In this document: piece after piece, positions 32,579 through 44,223 of the stretch
How positions within the stretch are numbered: position 1 is the stretch's first letter
Layout: the number at the start of each line of letters is the position of its first letter
Assembly: GCA_020465985.1 (NCBI GenBank)
Contig: JAANYP010007199.1
Coordinates: forward strand, 372,001 to 436,000
DNA from: Centrapalus pauciflorus
Taxonomy: Eukaryota > Streptophyta > Magnoliopsida > Asterales > Asteraceae
Length of the DNA: 64,000 nt
Reading direction: 5' to 3'
Translations under genes and position numbers: made by a program
The notes under the pieces: generated by a model
Database searches by the model: none
What the model was told of the DNA's origin: nothing
Seen by the model: the letters and a program-made list of their open reading frames with translations, nothing else

Positions 32579-35470
32579 GATCGGTTTTGCACTATCTCAT
32601 AATGTGCAGCTAGTGTTACCATATATTCGGAAATTCTATGATCATTTGCAGGTAGACTGCTCGGTCACACCGACAGTGCTACGCAGTCGTATTGCTGGAC
32701 AACCGCTGGTATTCTCGGCAGATATGCTGTGACAAGTGTTGCAGCTGGGCACTCAAGAAGAAGAATCGGGTCCGATAGAGTTTCCTCTGAACATAAGGCA
32801 AGCAGCCTTTCAGAGAATGGGATATAGTCTCGATGCGACAAAAGTGTCATACATGAAAAGCGGGTTAATTGGACAGTGGAGGTTTTTGGCGCATGTATTT
32901 ATGGTATGCTTTGCTCCAAAGAAAGCAGGGTTTGATTATATGGTTGCGAAGATGCAGTCGGGGATAGTCGCGATGGTTTATAATCGACCATACAGCTTTT
33001 CGGAGATGTTTTTCTCTGAATTTGTTCACCAAATAACCGCACCAGAAAATCAACAGTTCTTGTTATATCCGCGGTTCATTATGATGATGATCAGGCATTT
33101 CTTGCCAAATCTGCCGCCGTCAAATGACATTCAAAGTGTTGCTGTTATGGACAAAAGGATCTTCGCTGATTGTTCCTCACACCGAGGAAGGTTGGCTGTT
33201 CCAGTGGAGCGTCCATTATTCGGAGCAATCTTGGACAGGAACTTTGAAGCCCCGGATGTTGCCAACTGGGCAGGGGTAGTCGAATGTCAAGCAACACAAC
33301 CACAGCCACAACAACAACAGCAGCCACAGCCACAGCGTGTTCAAAGGCGTCGACAACGACCAGCTGCGAGTCAAACTCAGGCGTCAAGGCCTTCGACAAG
33401 TCAGCAACCAGAAGTTCAAGAAGCCGGGCCATCAAATGTTCCAACTGAAGCTGAGCAACTGTGCCAAACGCTTAATGAAATCTGGGAGGCAGGTCCTCAT
33501 GCGAACGAAGATGTCGCTGCAGCATTAGTAGGTGAACTACTTAGTCCACCAGAAGGAGAGGAAGACGTGTTAAGAGATGTTGATGAATATATGCCAGAAC
33601 AAGCTGATAAAGTATTGTCATCATCAGAAACCGAGTCAGAAGAAATGGAGGAGCTAGAGGTTGAAGCTCCTGAATCAGTGGCTACAAAACCTAATATTCA
33701 AATCGGAACGTATGGATCTAGGTTGGTAGTTAATGAAGAAGCATCGACGAGGAGAGTAGCAAGGGAATCTGATGATTCAGATTTTGAAGAGGAGGAAGTT
33801 GCTCCCTTAGTGACTCGGCAAAGGGCCAAGCGTCACAGGTTTATGCAAGGGTCATCCTCAGCATCCGATGCACAACAACCTCAAACTCAAACTCCAGAAC
33901 CTCAAGCAACCGCTCCACCACCACCACCACCTCAACATGAACCATATATTCCATCCCCAATTCGCCCAACTCCTATACAATCCATTCCATCTACTTCGAC
34001 CACCTACGCTGACAATCAGAGGTTTGTGCAGCTCAAGGGACGCGTTGACTTCCAACATGTCCAAATCCTAGCCCTAACAAAGGCGATCGGCGAACTCCAG
34101 GAACATAATGCAAATCTTGATAAGGATAATGCCGAGTTGAAAAAGATTGTGGAGAATGTCAGCGAAGAGAACACAGAGTTAAAGTCCTTTATTGCAGATC
34201 AATCGTCAGAGATCCGATCGATGCGGTCCCTCCTTGAGCAGCTCATGAAAAATCTAAACGCTCAAGGGAGACAAGTTGTAGGGATCATGAGGAGCAACGT
34301 AGAGATGAAGATGACGAAGGCAATGATCCCGAAGCGCCCAATGAGAATGAGCCAGTAGATTTTCCTGCTACTCAGGCTACACAAGTTCAGGGGGAGCCCA
34401 GTCAAGTTGAAGGAGAAATGGGAGAAGCTAGTTCATCGAAGCAGTCTACAGATTTTGAAATCAGTGAGATGATCGACGCTCTTATGGATCTCGATGATGA
34501 TCCGATGGATGTAGGTTTTGATTATGATGATGAAGAGCTGGAAGAAGGTGAGTTTGTGCTAGAGGAGATAGTAGACTGGCAGTCGGATGACGAAGTAGTG
34601 GCTGATGAGGATGATGAAGCCGACGAGATAGTCGTTCAGCAGAATCCTATCACGGATACATACATGATTGATGGGAATAATATTGTCAACATAGATATAG
34701 TAAATACTGCGTTGAATGCTCAGCCATCAACAGAAGAACCTGCTAGAGAGCTATCAAATGAAGAGAAACGAAAGTTATGGTTCAGGGCTGAACAGAAGGA
34801 GTTAGAGCTTAAGAAGACAATGAGAGTGCCGGGTACTGGGAAGCTGTCTGAGCGCATATTAAGCTGGTTCTTTGATAGAGAACTGCAGCTATTTGTAATT
34901 AAGAGGAAAGACGGGCTTCAGTACCTGAGGCGAACTTTAAAACCGTTAAACTCCCTGCCAAAGATCGAAATCAATGCGCTAGCATGGAAAGATCTGATAA
35001 ACATTGGCAATGATCCCTATGCGAACGTAATTGAAAGAATCATAAGAAAGGAGGGGAGATCAAGGAAGTTCGAGCGATTGAATCCAAGGGTTGGGAGAAG
35101 AGTAGAGGATCCTTCACGTATCGATCCTCTAACTGGACGACCTTGGATGAGGATTCACTATAAACCAGCTAGATGTCTTAGAAAGGTACCTCTCAAGCCG
35201 ATGCCACAGAATGTTTTGAAGAATCTACATTGGTGGTACGCTGACACCGAGACTGGGGAAGCGGTTATGGAAGATTTTGAAGAAAACGTTATTCTTAGAG
35301 TCTACGACCCTCTTCACCTGGTAAACCTCTCTAAAGATGATCTTCATATTTTGCATGCCTGTAAGATCTCTAGTGATACACATATGGATAGCGAAGCTAG
35401 TAAATATGAAAATGTAGTCAAGGTATGTGTTGAGAAAGGTTTGTATGCTGGTAGTAGTTTGAATCAATAA
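32579..35470 (+). pseudogene. Env-like ORF of C, second copy with its native 3' end
   Basis: Repeats the N-terminal deletion and the TGA (32730-32732) of copy one, is open 32736-34358, shifts frame near 34266 by loss of a G in a G-run, and continues in another frame to the stop at 35468-35470. The C-terminal part has an acidic region and the conserved block with LQLFVIKRKDGLQYLRRTLK and YDPLHLVNLS, as in A. Downstream are the inverted repeat, PPT and LTR. Confidence 0.85.
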
Positions 35471-35510
35471 ATAAACAAAGTTCTTAAGTCAAATGTGAGA
35501 ATTATTAGAA

Positions 35511-35557
35511 GCTATCGTCAAGGGGGAGTCTGTTGGTACATCCTGTGTGACGATAGC
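35511..35557 (+). other. Inverted repeat enclosing PPT and LTR start (C)
   Basis: GCTATCGTCA (35511-35520) pairs perfectly with TGACGATAGC (35548-35557). The 27-base loop contains AGGGGGAG (35521-35528) and the LTR start at 35531. Confidence 0.65.
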
Positions 35558-36175
35558 AGTCTAAGTGATCCTACATTGTGATTCTAGCAAGTGTTTGTTA
35601 TATATGTTTATATATGGTTGATATTTATTAGTGTTTGTATGTTTGAACTTGATGTAACGTATTACAAGAAGTTCAAACATAAAGTACAAAGATAAAATCA
35701 ATCATAAGTAATAACATAAGTTTCAACACTTAGTTGTTTATGTAAAAGGCTAGATTCGAATCATACAAGGCTTGGCATTTGAATCTGTGATAGATTCGAA
35801 TGTAGCCTAGATTCGAAGAGCCCAGATTCGAGAGTGTCTTTGTGGACAGACTCGAATGGGCCTTGGGCCAGATTCGAGTTTGGCCCACATCAGACTCGAA
35901 TTAGGGTCTATAATTAGGGATAGACTCGAGATATTATCAGACTTTTTGCAGAATTCGTGAGGGATTAAGAATAAAGCGATCTCGAGTTTATCAGCTTGGT
36001 GAGTGTTCTTTCGGAGAGAATCAGTTCGTAGGATCGTTCGTGTGTCGTTCGTTCAGCCTCTGATAGTCTCCGTGTTTCGTAGTTGAGAGTTGTTTCCGTC
36101 TACCTGTTAACGAGGATTCCGCACTCGTTGACGGCTCCGCGTCTAGATAGATCTCGTATAGTGGTAGACCTTACA
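35531..36175 (+). repeat. 3' LTR of element C
   Basis: 645 bp, same ends as the 5' LTR, seven differences from it by eye and no indel. It is followed by the target duplication TATTT (36176-36180). Confidence 0.95.
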
Positions 36176-36395
36176 TATTTTATTTAGTGTATGCACACAC
36201 ATCGATCGACTAAAGGATTGTCGCTACAATTCGAACCTGAGATCGAACCGAAAGACTGTCAGGATTCAAAATCAACAATTAATCACGGAGAATTTAAACG
36301 CACAAGAGGAAGAAATTCCTGATTTAGAGATTCATAATTAAGAAAGCCCTCCGATTTCGCTGGGAAATCGTGATCAAGATGAACCGAGACGTACG
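36176..36395 (+). other. Leader of D, right part
   Basis: Begins with the second TATTT. Untranslated region leading to gag, with no other feature seen. Confidence 0.6.
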
Positions 36396-37638
36396 ATGGA
36401 GTCGCATTATCGTCTAGGTGATATGCCCGAACCGTCTCCAATTCGTTATCCCGAAAACGAGAACGAACCCAAAGTTCGTCCTCAATTATTCAAAATTCAT
36501 CCGATCTTTCGAGGGATGCCAAGTGAGGAACCCTATGAACATCTAGCTGAGTTCACAACTATTTGTAAAGCAAACCATGTTTGAGGTACAACCGCCGACC
36601 GCTTAAAACATCGATTATTTCCTTTTTCTTTAAAAGAGAAAGAAAAGAATTGTTTCGTATCCTTACCAACCAATAGCATTACAACATAGGATCAAATGAA
36701 ACAAAAATTTCTTAATGGATATCACCCCATTAGTAAAACAACCAAGAAAAGAAAGGAGATTACCGGATTTAAACAAAAACCGGGCGAACAATTGTACGAA
36801 ACGTTCGATCGTAAAGAAAGTTGTAATATGATTATAGCTGCCACAGGAGGCATATTTTTAGTTAAAGAAGACGATGAAGCTTGGGAGTTGCTTAATCAAC
36901 TCGGTAAATGTCTTAAAGTCCAAGCTGGTTCTAAAAATAGTATAGGTGTTCAAGTTATGGGCATAGATAATGCTTGGAAACGTGAGGTTAAAATTGAGAT
37001 TTCAGTTAGGAAAGAAAATGAATCAATTGATGAAGGGTTTTTCAAACCCTAGCATATCAGTTAATTGTGTTACATGCGGAGATCCCACACATCATTCTGA
37101 CACATGTCCTCAAGTGCAATTCACTAAGGCATTTGATGATGAAGTTTACGGATTTAGAGCTCATCGAGAGATGGATAATCCATTTTCGAAAACATACAAT
37201 CTGGGATGGAGAAATCATCCTAACTTTCGATGGAAAAACGATCAACCTACTGATCATCAATCCAAACCAAGATATGAACCACCCAAGAGAGAATATCAAT
37301 ATGTTTTAACTTCAGCAGCTAAGGATGAGCGATATTATAAGTCAAATCATCGTGATCAACCACAATTTCAAGTAGAATCAAATATGACTTCTGCGCAATT
37401 CGCAGAGTTTGCTGAATTTATGAAACAACAATCTGTTATCAGTACTAAGACCATGGAGATGTTAACTCGTCAGATGGGTCAGATAGCTGAGTCCCTTACT
37501 AGGCGTGAGGAGGGGAAGCTTCCCAGCAATACTGTTCCTAATCCTTCACACGCCCATCATCATAACAAAGATAAGAAACACGAGATTAACGAAGTTAACG
37601 AAGTAGCTAAGATAACCACATTAAGGAGTGGAAGGTAG
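36396..37638 (+). pseudogene. gag: Athila-type Gag of element D, degraded
   Basis: The start at 36396 is the first conserved ATG. The sequence FKIHPIFRGMPSEEPYEHLAEF, the FPFSLKEKEKN segment and the QMKQKFLNGYHPISKTTKKRKEI segment follow the Athila/Tat Gag pattern of an ordered capsid-like domain. In-frame stops include TGA near 36583 and TAG near 36688, where the family has Trp, consistent with cytosine deamination. A frameshift near 36960-37040 leads to the zinc-knuckle-like CVTCGDPTHHSDTC (about 37070) and a tail ending at 37638 with TLRSGR, a conserved Athila Gag/protease boundary motif. Not functional. Confidence 0.8.
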
Positions 37639-37652
37639 ACAATAAAATAGAG

Positions 37653-38018
37653 ATGCCTAAAGAGAAAAAGGCAGAAGAAGATACCGACACTGAAGTCGTG
37701 TATGAGGAGAAGAAGGATCCAAAGGAGAAAGAGGTTACTAAGAAAGTTTCTTTTAAGGAGCCAATTAAAGCAGATATTCCAACGCCCAAAGTTGGGGAGG
37801 CGGAAAAGAGTCAGGACACTTCAATTCCTCCTCCTTATCCAGCTGCTTTAGAAAATCCAAAATCTTCTCCATACGGCAAAAGAGGCCCACAACCAGAGGA
37901 TCTTCGGGAATTATGTAATCAAGTTAAGATCAATATTCCTCTGATTAAGGCTATTCAACAGGTTCCTTCTTATGCCAAATTTTTAAAAGATCTCTGGACT
38001 AAAAAAAAGAAAGTATAA
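37653..38018 (+). pseudogene. Gag-protease linker of element D
   Basis: Charged Lys/Glu-rich reading frame followed by PPPYPAALENPKSS and a segment resembling the INIPLIKAIQQVPSYAKFLKDL block that precedes the protease in Athila-type polyproteins. It is out of frame with both neighbours. Confidence 0.65.
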
Positions 38019-38055
38019 GGTCTCGCTCCCAAAGTAGATCAATCTAACTGAACAG

Positions 38056-38573
38056 TTGAGTGTAGTAGTTTCTAGTTCTCTACCTCCTAAGCTGAAAGAT
38101 CATGGATCACCGTTGATTCTAGTGACAATAGGCAATGTGCAGATTAAGAAGGAATTGCTTGATCTTGGAGCTACTGTTAGTATTTTACCTAGAAACTTGT
38201 TTGATAAACATGATCTAGGTCAGTTACAGACAACTGATATTATCTTACAACTGGCAGATCGGTCAACAAAGTGCCCAAGAGGTATTTTATCGGTTGTCAT
38301 AGTAAAAGTGGAAGATTTTACTATCCAGTTGACTTCCTAGTGTTATACACCGAAAGTTCAATGGGAGATAATCAACCGGCTATTATCCTAGGCAGACCTT
38401 TCTTACCCACGATTAATGCACAAATTAAGCGTAGGACGAGAGCAGTGGATATTGCCATTGGTAATAGGATATTAAGACTGAATCTATTTAATTCTTCAAG
38501 TGTCTCTGCTATTGATTCAGAATGTTATCTTATAGATATGGTGGATGAACTTGCGCAGCAACATAGTTCGTAA
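38056..38573 (+). pseudogene. Aspartic protease of element D
   Basis: KELLDLGATVSILPRNLF at about 38150-38205 is the active-site region; the DLGA form (instead of DSGA) is usual for Athila/Tat proteases. The flap and C-terminal parts (AIILGRPFLPTINA) are in another frame, starting at 38271, so at least one frameshift near 38300 separates them. The protease would process Gag-Pol. Confidence 0.78.
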
Positions 38574-40330
38574 TCAACACCAAAGATGCTACAGAATTAT
38601 TCTTTGCTGAAAATGAATTAGCCAAGTTAAATCATACTGAGTGTAATGAGTTAGAAGTAGTCATGGAATCCACATTGAAGTGAAAACAACCACCATGGAC
38701 CCATAGGACTGAAAAATTACCGACTAATTTACCCAAGTCAGCCAAACCTTCAATAGAACAACCACCTGTTCTAGAATTGAAGGAGCTGCCATCGCATTTG
38801 AAATATGCTTTTCTAGTTCAGAATGACACGTTGCCTGTCATAATTTCATCAGATCTGACTGAAGAGCAAGAGAAAGCTCTACTGGAAGTGTTAGTCTAAT
38901 ATAAAGAAGCAGTAGGGTGGAAGATAGTTGACTTAAAAGGAGTCAGTCCCTCTTTGTGTATGCACCGAATCATTACTGATCCAGAAGCTGAACCAGCTCG
39001 GGATGCACAAAGGAGGTTGAATCCTAATTTGAGAGAGGTAGTTAAGAAGGAAGTATTAAAATGGTTGGACGCTGGAATTATATATCCTATATCTGATAGT
39101 AAGTGGGTAAGTCCAACCCAAACTGTGCCCAAGAAATCGGACAGTAATTAATACTGAAGAAGGTGAGAAGATAACTACTCGCCCTGTAACTGGGTGGAGA
39201 GTTTGTATAGATTACATAAAACTTAATGCTGCTACTTCAAATGATCATTTTCCGCTACCGTTGATAGATCAAATAGTGGAAAAATTAGCAGGATAAAAGT
39301 TTTACTGTCTCCTGGACGGATAGTCTGGTTACAATCAAATCCCAATCCATCTAGAGGATCAAGAGAAAACCCCTATTACTTGTCCCTATGACACCTTTGC
39401 CTACCGATGGATGCCGTTTGGACTATGTAATGCACTTGCCACATTTCAGCGATGTATGATGGCTTTGTTTTCAGATATGGTGGGTGGTTCTCTTGAAATA
39501 TTTATGGACGATTTCTCCATATTTGATAAAACATTTGAAGATTGTCTGGGACATTTTGATAAAGTCCTAAAGAGATGCATTGAAACCAACATAGTATTAA
39601 GTCGGCAGAAAAACCATTTTATGGTAAAGGAAGAGGTAGTCTTAGGTTACATTGTGTCCGAAAGAGGAATGGAGGTAGATAAAGAAAAAGTTCAATTAAT
39701 TTCCTCACTTCCACCCCCTACCAACGTTAAAGGAAGAAGATCATTCTTAGGCCACGCTGGTTTTTATCGGCGATTCATTAAAGATTTCAGTGAGATCTCA
39801 AGATCGTTATGCAATCTTCTTTCAAAACATATAGAGTTTAATTTTGATCATGCTTGTATGAAAGCATTTTAGAAGCTTAAATCAAAATTAACCGAAGCGC
39901 CAATTATGCAATCTCCGGAATAGTCTCAACCGTTTGAGATCATATGCGATGGAAGCGATTATGCAATTGGTGCAGTTTTAGGACAAAGATTTGAGAAAAA
40001 GCCAGTGGTCATCTATTATGCAAGTAAAACATTTAATGAAGCACAGATCAATTACACCACTACGGAAAAAGAGCTATTAGATGTATTGTTTGCCCTAGAC
40101 AAATTCAGATCCTATATTTGGGGGGCAAAAGTAATTGTGTACTCTGACCACAGTGCTTTAAGACATTTCATGGCAAAGAAGGATGCCAAGCCTAGATTGA
40201 TTCGGTGGATCCTTCTTTTGCAAAAGTTTGATTTAGAAATTAAAGATAAGAAAGACACAGAAAATGTTGTTGCCGATCATTTATCAAGGCTTCAATTAAT
40301 CCCAACAAACTCAACTGATCAAATCAGGGA
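38574..40330 (+). pseudogene. pol: Reverse transcriptase and RNase H of element D
   Basis: RT blocks in order: EAEPARDAQRRLNP and KEVLKWLDAGIIYPISDS (about 38970-39105), WRVCIDYIKLNAAT (about 39193), the catalytic FMDD at about 39500, and the thumb/connection with GHAGFYRRFIKDFS (about 39755). RNase H follows (ICDGSDYAIGAVLGQ about 39941, YTTTEKELL, YSDHSALRH, ADHLSRL). Breaks: stops at about 38896, 39294, 39321, 39870 and 39921 and a frameshift near 39147. RT then RNase H before integrase is gypsy order. Clearly dead. Confidence 0.85.
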
Positions 40331-41560
40331 CTCCTTCCCTGATGAACAATTATTATCTGTATCTAAAATTCCTTGGTTTTCAAATTTATTTAACTATTTT
40401 GTAACAGGAAGATTGCCAGAGCACTGGAACTCACAACAGAGAAAATATTTCAATGCTCAAGCAAAGCAATGTATTTGGGATGAGCCTGATCTATTTAAAA
40501 TAGGAGCAAATCAAATTATAAGAAGATGTGTCCCGAACTCAGAACACGAAGATATTCTTAAACATTGCCATGCATATGCATGGGGTGGTGATTTCAGCGC
40601 AAAGAAAACTGGCCACCGGATATTGCAGTGTGCGTTTTTCTAGCCCCCAATATTTAAGTATGCCTACGAGTTTGTTAAGGGATGCCCAAGATGCCAACAA
40701 ACTAGTGGCATCGCGAAAACCAATGAAATGCCTATGACGCCGATATTAATGGTCGAAATATTTGATGTATGGGGTACTGATTTTATGAGACCATTCCCTA
40801 AATCATTTGGATATGAGCACATCTTACTAGCAGTAGATTATGTTTCCAAATGGGTGGAAGCAGAAGCTACAGGCACTAATGATAATCGGGTTGTGTGAAA
40901 ATCTATTAAAAGAAATATTTTAGCACGGCATGGTACTCCAAGGGCTATTATCATTGGCGGAGGGTCACATTTTAATAATCAGCACTTTTCTAGACTCCTT
41001 AAACAGTATGGAGTTAACCATAGAATAGCAACGCCTTATCATCCGCAAACAAGCAGACAAGTCGAGATCTATAATAGAGAGATCAAGAGAATCCTTGAAA
41101 AAACTGTCAGACCTAATCGTAAAGATTCGTCTAAAAAATTAGAGGATGCTCTATGGGCATACAGAACCGCATTTAAAACACCAATCGGTATGTCCCCGTA
41201 CACACTTGTATATGGTAAGCTTTGCCATCTCCCAGTGGAATTAGAACACTGAGCCCTATGAGCAATCAAAAACACTAATAGGAAATTCTAATTAAATGAA
41301 CTAAAAGAAATTCGTAGAGAAACCTACGAAAGTGCTTGAATTTATAAAGAGAGAACTATGGTTTTCCATGATAGAATGATTAAAAATAAAATATTTACCA
41401 AAGGAAATAAAGTTTGGTTATTTAACACAAGACTGAGATTATTTCCTGGTAAATTAAAAAGTAATGGACAGACCCATTTATTGTAACGAATACCTACCCA
41501 CACGGTGCGGTAGAAATACAGGACCTGAAAGGTGGTGAGCCATTTAAAGTAAACTGACAT
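40331..41560 (+). pseudogene. pol: Integrase of element D
   Basis: HHCC zinc-binding remnants (HCHAYAWGGDFSAKKT, about 40564, and CPRCQQTSG, about 40683) precede the DDE core. The first Asp is in WGTDFM (about 40770). The second Asp motif now reads IIGGGSHF, so a catalytic residue is lost. The Glu motif is ATPYHPQT...VEIYNREIKRIL (about 41030). Two Trp codons became TGA at about 41252-41265, and other stops interrupt the C-terminal domain. It would have inserted the cDNA; this copy cannot. Confidence 0.82.
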
Positions 41561-42633
41561 AGACTTAATTATATTTACAATGTGCCACCAATGACATGTT
41601 AGTATCTGAGATTATCAGACTACAAGATCCTAAGGTTAATTAATTAGTTAAGGAGTAGTACGTCTGGCTGAAGACGTAAAACTTAGCGCTTTCTGGTAGG
41701 CAACCCAGAGTATTTTGATTATTTTAATTTAATTATTTTTAAGTGTGTTTAATTGTTTATGTGCTTATTTGTGTTACTTGTGTGTACCCAATTAAGTTGG
41801 GGAGGATTCATCCTCCTGATCTTGGTTGTGTTTAGAATAAAGATTTAAATTAAATAATAAAACCCCGCATCAGAAAATAAAAATTTAAGCACGTAACAGA
41901 ATTATTTTAACCCGATAATACGAGCGTAAGTTTGCAAGAATACCCGTAAAAATTAAAAAATTATAGAATTAGGGTTCCAAGACCAGTGGACGGCCCAGAT
42001 CGCAAATCCTGAGGCCCGGGCGCAGGGGGGCGTAGGCCTGCGCTTGCCCTGCGGCTCGACGCGCTCAAAATCTTATAAAAATGGCAGTGATCATTGCCAT
42101 AAGTCCAAAACCATAATTCCAGTTCCAGAAGCCAGCGAATTCGATTTTCTAAGCCTAAAAACATCAAAAATTCGTCTTTTCTATGTCAATTCTTTGATCT
42201 GACGCTTGTTCATCCCTAAGATTAGCAAGATATACTCATTAGAATCCCTTAAACTTCATTCTACATGAGTTTCATCACGTTTTATCACGCATGCATGATT
42301 AAGTTTTTGGGAATTATATGGGTTTTATAGATAAGAGTTATTAATAATTTTCAAATGTTCATTTAATTAATATAAAATTGTTTTTTTACAAAACTTTTGT
42401 AAAAATCATGCGTTTTTCCGTATTTTTTATCAATTATAAACTTTTTGTCGTAAAAGGTGATATTTTTATTGTTTATTTTAAGTTCATGCATTTGATAGAG
42501 TTAGATTGAGCTCACATTGTTGGTGAGAATTAGGATTAGTTAATTATTATTGAAAAAAGGGTGTTAAAATTATCATGACCTATTTATATTAAAACACCAC
42601 ATTTTTAATCCTTGCTTTTTTCATTATTTTTAG
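41561..42633 (+). other. Pol-ORF1 spacer of D
   Basis: Non-coding stretch with AGGCAACCCAGAG (about 41698), a common sequence after Athila pol, a PPT-like tract, a GC-rich palindrome, a TATA box and, at its end, a pyrimidine-rich tract ending in TTTTTAG directly before ATG 42634. No conserved ORF. Confidence 0.7.
41794..42080 (+). promoter_or_regulatory. U3-like cassette 1 of D: PPT-like tract, GC palindrome, TATA box
   Basis: AAGTTGGGGAGGA (41794-41806), GCGTAGGCCTGCGC (42030-42043) and TATAAAA (42074-42080) occur in the order found at the D 3' LTR (61131, 61405, 61483). It lies about 550 bp upstream of ORF1. Confidence 0.5.
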
Positions 42634-43908
42634 ATGTCAACCCAATATCATGCAAACAGTTACCATCCTGGAACCTCCCAAAAACCTAGAATGAGAACCC
42701 ATGACCCTAGGGATAACCGTTTTGAAAAACCACTTAATGTGGAATTCCCTGAAATTCCACCAAACACTAACAATGGTAAACCCCCTAAGTTTCTCATAGA
42801 GCGTAGCATAAAAGAGAGTGATTTTGATAATTTTGAAATTTTGGATTGTTTTGAGAGGCTAGGATGGGCCAAAGCCATACAATGGAAACTCCAATATATC
42901 CACACCAGTTTAGTCCAACAGTGGTTCGCCACAATGCGTAGGATTGAAAGGTCTGAAGAACACAATTTCGAGATAGTGGGAAAGGTAGGAAATAGAGAGG
43001 TGTTAATCACTAGAGAAAAGTTATATGAAGAATTTTTAATTGACACAGAAACACCTCGTCCCATTGAATTCTGGACACTGTCTAATACCAAGGGGGATAG
43101 AATGCTTACAGTTAAAAAATGGACTAGTCAATGGGATCAAATGAGAGCAATTGTTTTTGGTATTTCACTTAGAACTGCCCGGACCTATACCCCCTTCAAT
43201 AGAGGTGATTTATGCCCTTTAGCCAAAGTTATGTGGAAGTTTGTTAACTTTAACATACTTCCGCGTCATCAAGACACCACATATGTGAAACCACAAGAGA
43301 TTCTAAGAGTACACGCATTAATGACTGGACACCCAACAATATCCTTAGGGTATATCATCATGCAAAATCTGTGGGAATGCCATGTCCTAGGCCAAGGGAT
43401 AAGTTACCCCCATTGTAGGATGTTAACTGAATTAGTCGTGATAGAAAAGGTTGTGTCTGAGGATTTGCCCTTACAGATCCTCAACCCAAATACCTTATGG
43501 TTTACAAGATTTACGATGGTAGGGCTAGTTTTTGAACGTACCGAGGGGAGTTTCCAAATTCGTTGTCCAAAGTCTACTAAAGTTACCCAAATCCCTTACA
43601 AAGCCCCAGAACCCGTTCCTGAAAGACAGGATAATAAAGGAAAAGCCCGAATGGATGTTGATGAAGATGATCAGAGGCCGTGGAAGAGGGTCGAGACCGT
43701 TGACCTTGTTTGGGATAAAGTGCACAAGTTGAAGGAAACAGTTGGAGGTTTAGTGAACGTAAACAACATTTTGATTAAGGAGATCCAACTTCTTTGGGAA
43801 AATCAAAAGAAGAATGACCAATTGTTTAACACGCATTCGGACTGGCTCACCAACCTTCAGATCACTGTTGGAGAATTGGAAGAAACCATTGCTTCTCAGA
43901 CCGAATGA
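42634..43908 (+). CDS. Env-like / plant-transposon-protein ORF1 of element D
   Basis: Intact 424-codon frame starting with ATG directly after a TTTTTAG acceptor-like tract. Residues about 60-270 form a globular domain homologous to ORF2 (44952-46479): shared landmarks are the VQQWFATMRR-type segment, the FNILPRHQDTTYV segment and IMQNLWECHV. It is more distantly like the N-terminal domain of the copia env-like ORFs. A basic/acidic linker (KGKARMDVDEDDQRPWKR) may hold a nuclear signal. The last 65 residues predict a coiled coil. No signal peptide or membrane segment is seen. Family suggestion from memory: putative plant transposon protein, PF20167. It is notable that this frame is uninterrupted while gag-pol of the same element is full of stops. 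Function unknown. Confidence 0.75.
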   Translation: MSTQYHANSYHPGTSQKPRMRTHDPRDNRFEKPLNVEFPEIPPNTNNGKPPKFLIERSIKESDFDNFEILDCFERLGWAKAIQWKLQYIHTSLVQQWFATMRRIERSEEHNFEIVGKVGNREVLITREKLYEEFLIDTETPRPIEFWTLSNTKGDRMLTVKKWTSQWDQMRAIVFGISLRTARTYTPFNRGDLCPLAKVMWKFVNFNILPRHQDTTYVKPQEILRVHALMTGHPTISLGYIIMQNLWECHVLGQGISYPHCRMLTELVVIEKVVSEDLPLQILNPNTLWFTRFTMVGLVFERTEGSFQIRCPKSTKVTQIPYKAPEPVPERQDNKGKARMDVDEDDQRPWKRVETVDLVWDKVHKLKETVGGLVNVNNILIKEIQLLWENQKKNDQLFNTHSDWLTNLQITVGELEETIASQTE

Positions 43909-44223
43909 TGAATTTTATAATTATTTGAAAATTTAATTTAATTACGTGTGCTAAAAACATTAAGTATGGTTTGTATTTTATTTTTTGCTGATGTGGTGGT
44001 TTGGTTTGTTTGGTTTGTTTATTTATGATTATTTGGATTGTAATAGTACTTTATTTTTATTTTAAAGTGTGATGTTTATTTAAGTTGAATTATAAAGATT
44101 GAATTTTGTTTGTTTTATTTGTTTAATTTTAATTATTATGAATAAGGAATATGTACCGATCTATCTTTCTATGTTCTTAACCGATAAATTAATTTTGATG
44201 AGACGAGGACGTCACAAAAGTCT

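Larger units (their letters stand above)
27613..34289 (+). repeat. Tandem duplication unit 2 in element C (6,677 bp)
   Basis: Second copy of 20936-27612 at constant offset 6,677, with no indel. It contains 5'-truncated pol, the whole spacer and most of the env-like ORF, and is followed at 34290 by the unique 3' part of C. Confidence 0.95.
17689..36175 (+). mobile_element. Element C: Sirevirus-like copia with internal 6.7-kb tandem duplication
   Basis: Full insertion of 18,487 bp with 645-bp LTRs, initiator-Met PBS, gag, pol, spacer, env-like ORF, PPT and TSD TATTT. A 6,677-bp block from within pol to within the env-like ORF occurs twice in tandem; without it the element would be 11,810 bp. 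The LTRs differ at seven positions by my count (about 1.1%), roughly 0.4 million years at an assumed 1.3e-8 substitutions per site per year. All ORFs carry breaks, so C is non-autonomous. Confidence 0.93.

Noticed and set aside
41940..42070. GC-rich stretch as a CpG island of a host promoter
   Set aside because: The same palindrome and context occur in the D LTR (61405) and at 44374, so it belongs to the element.
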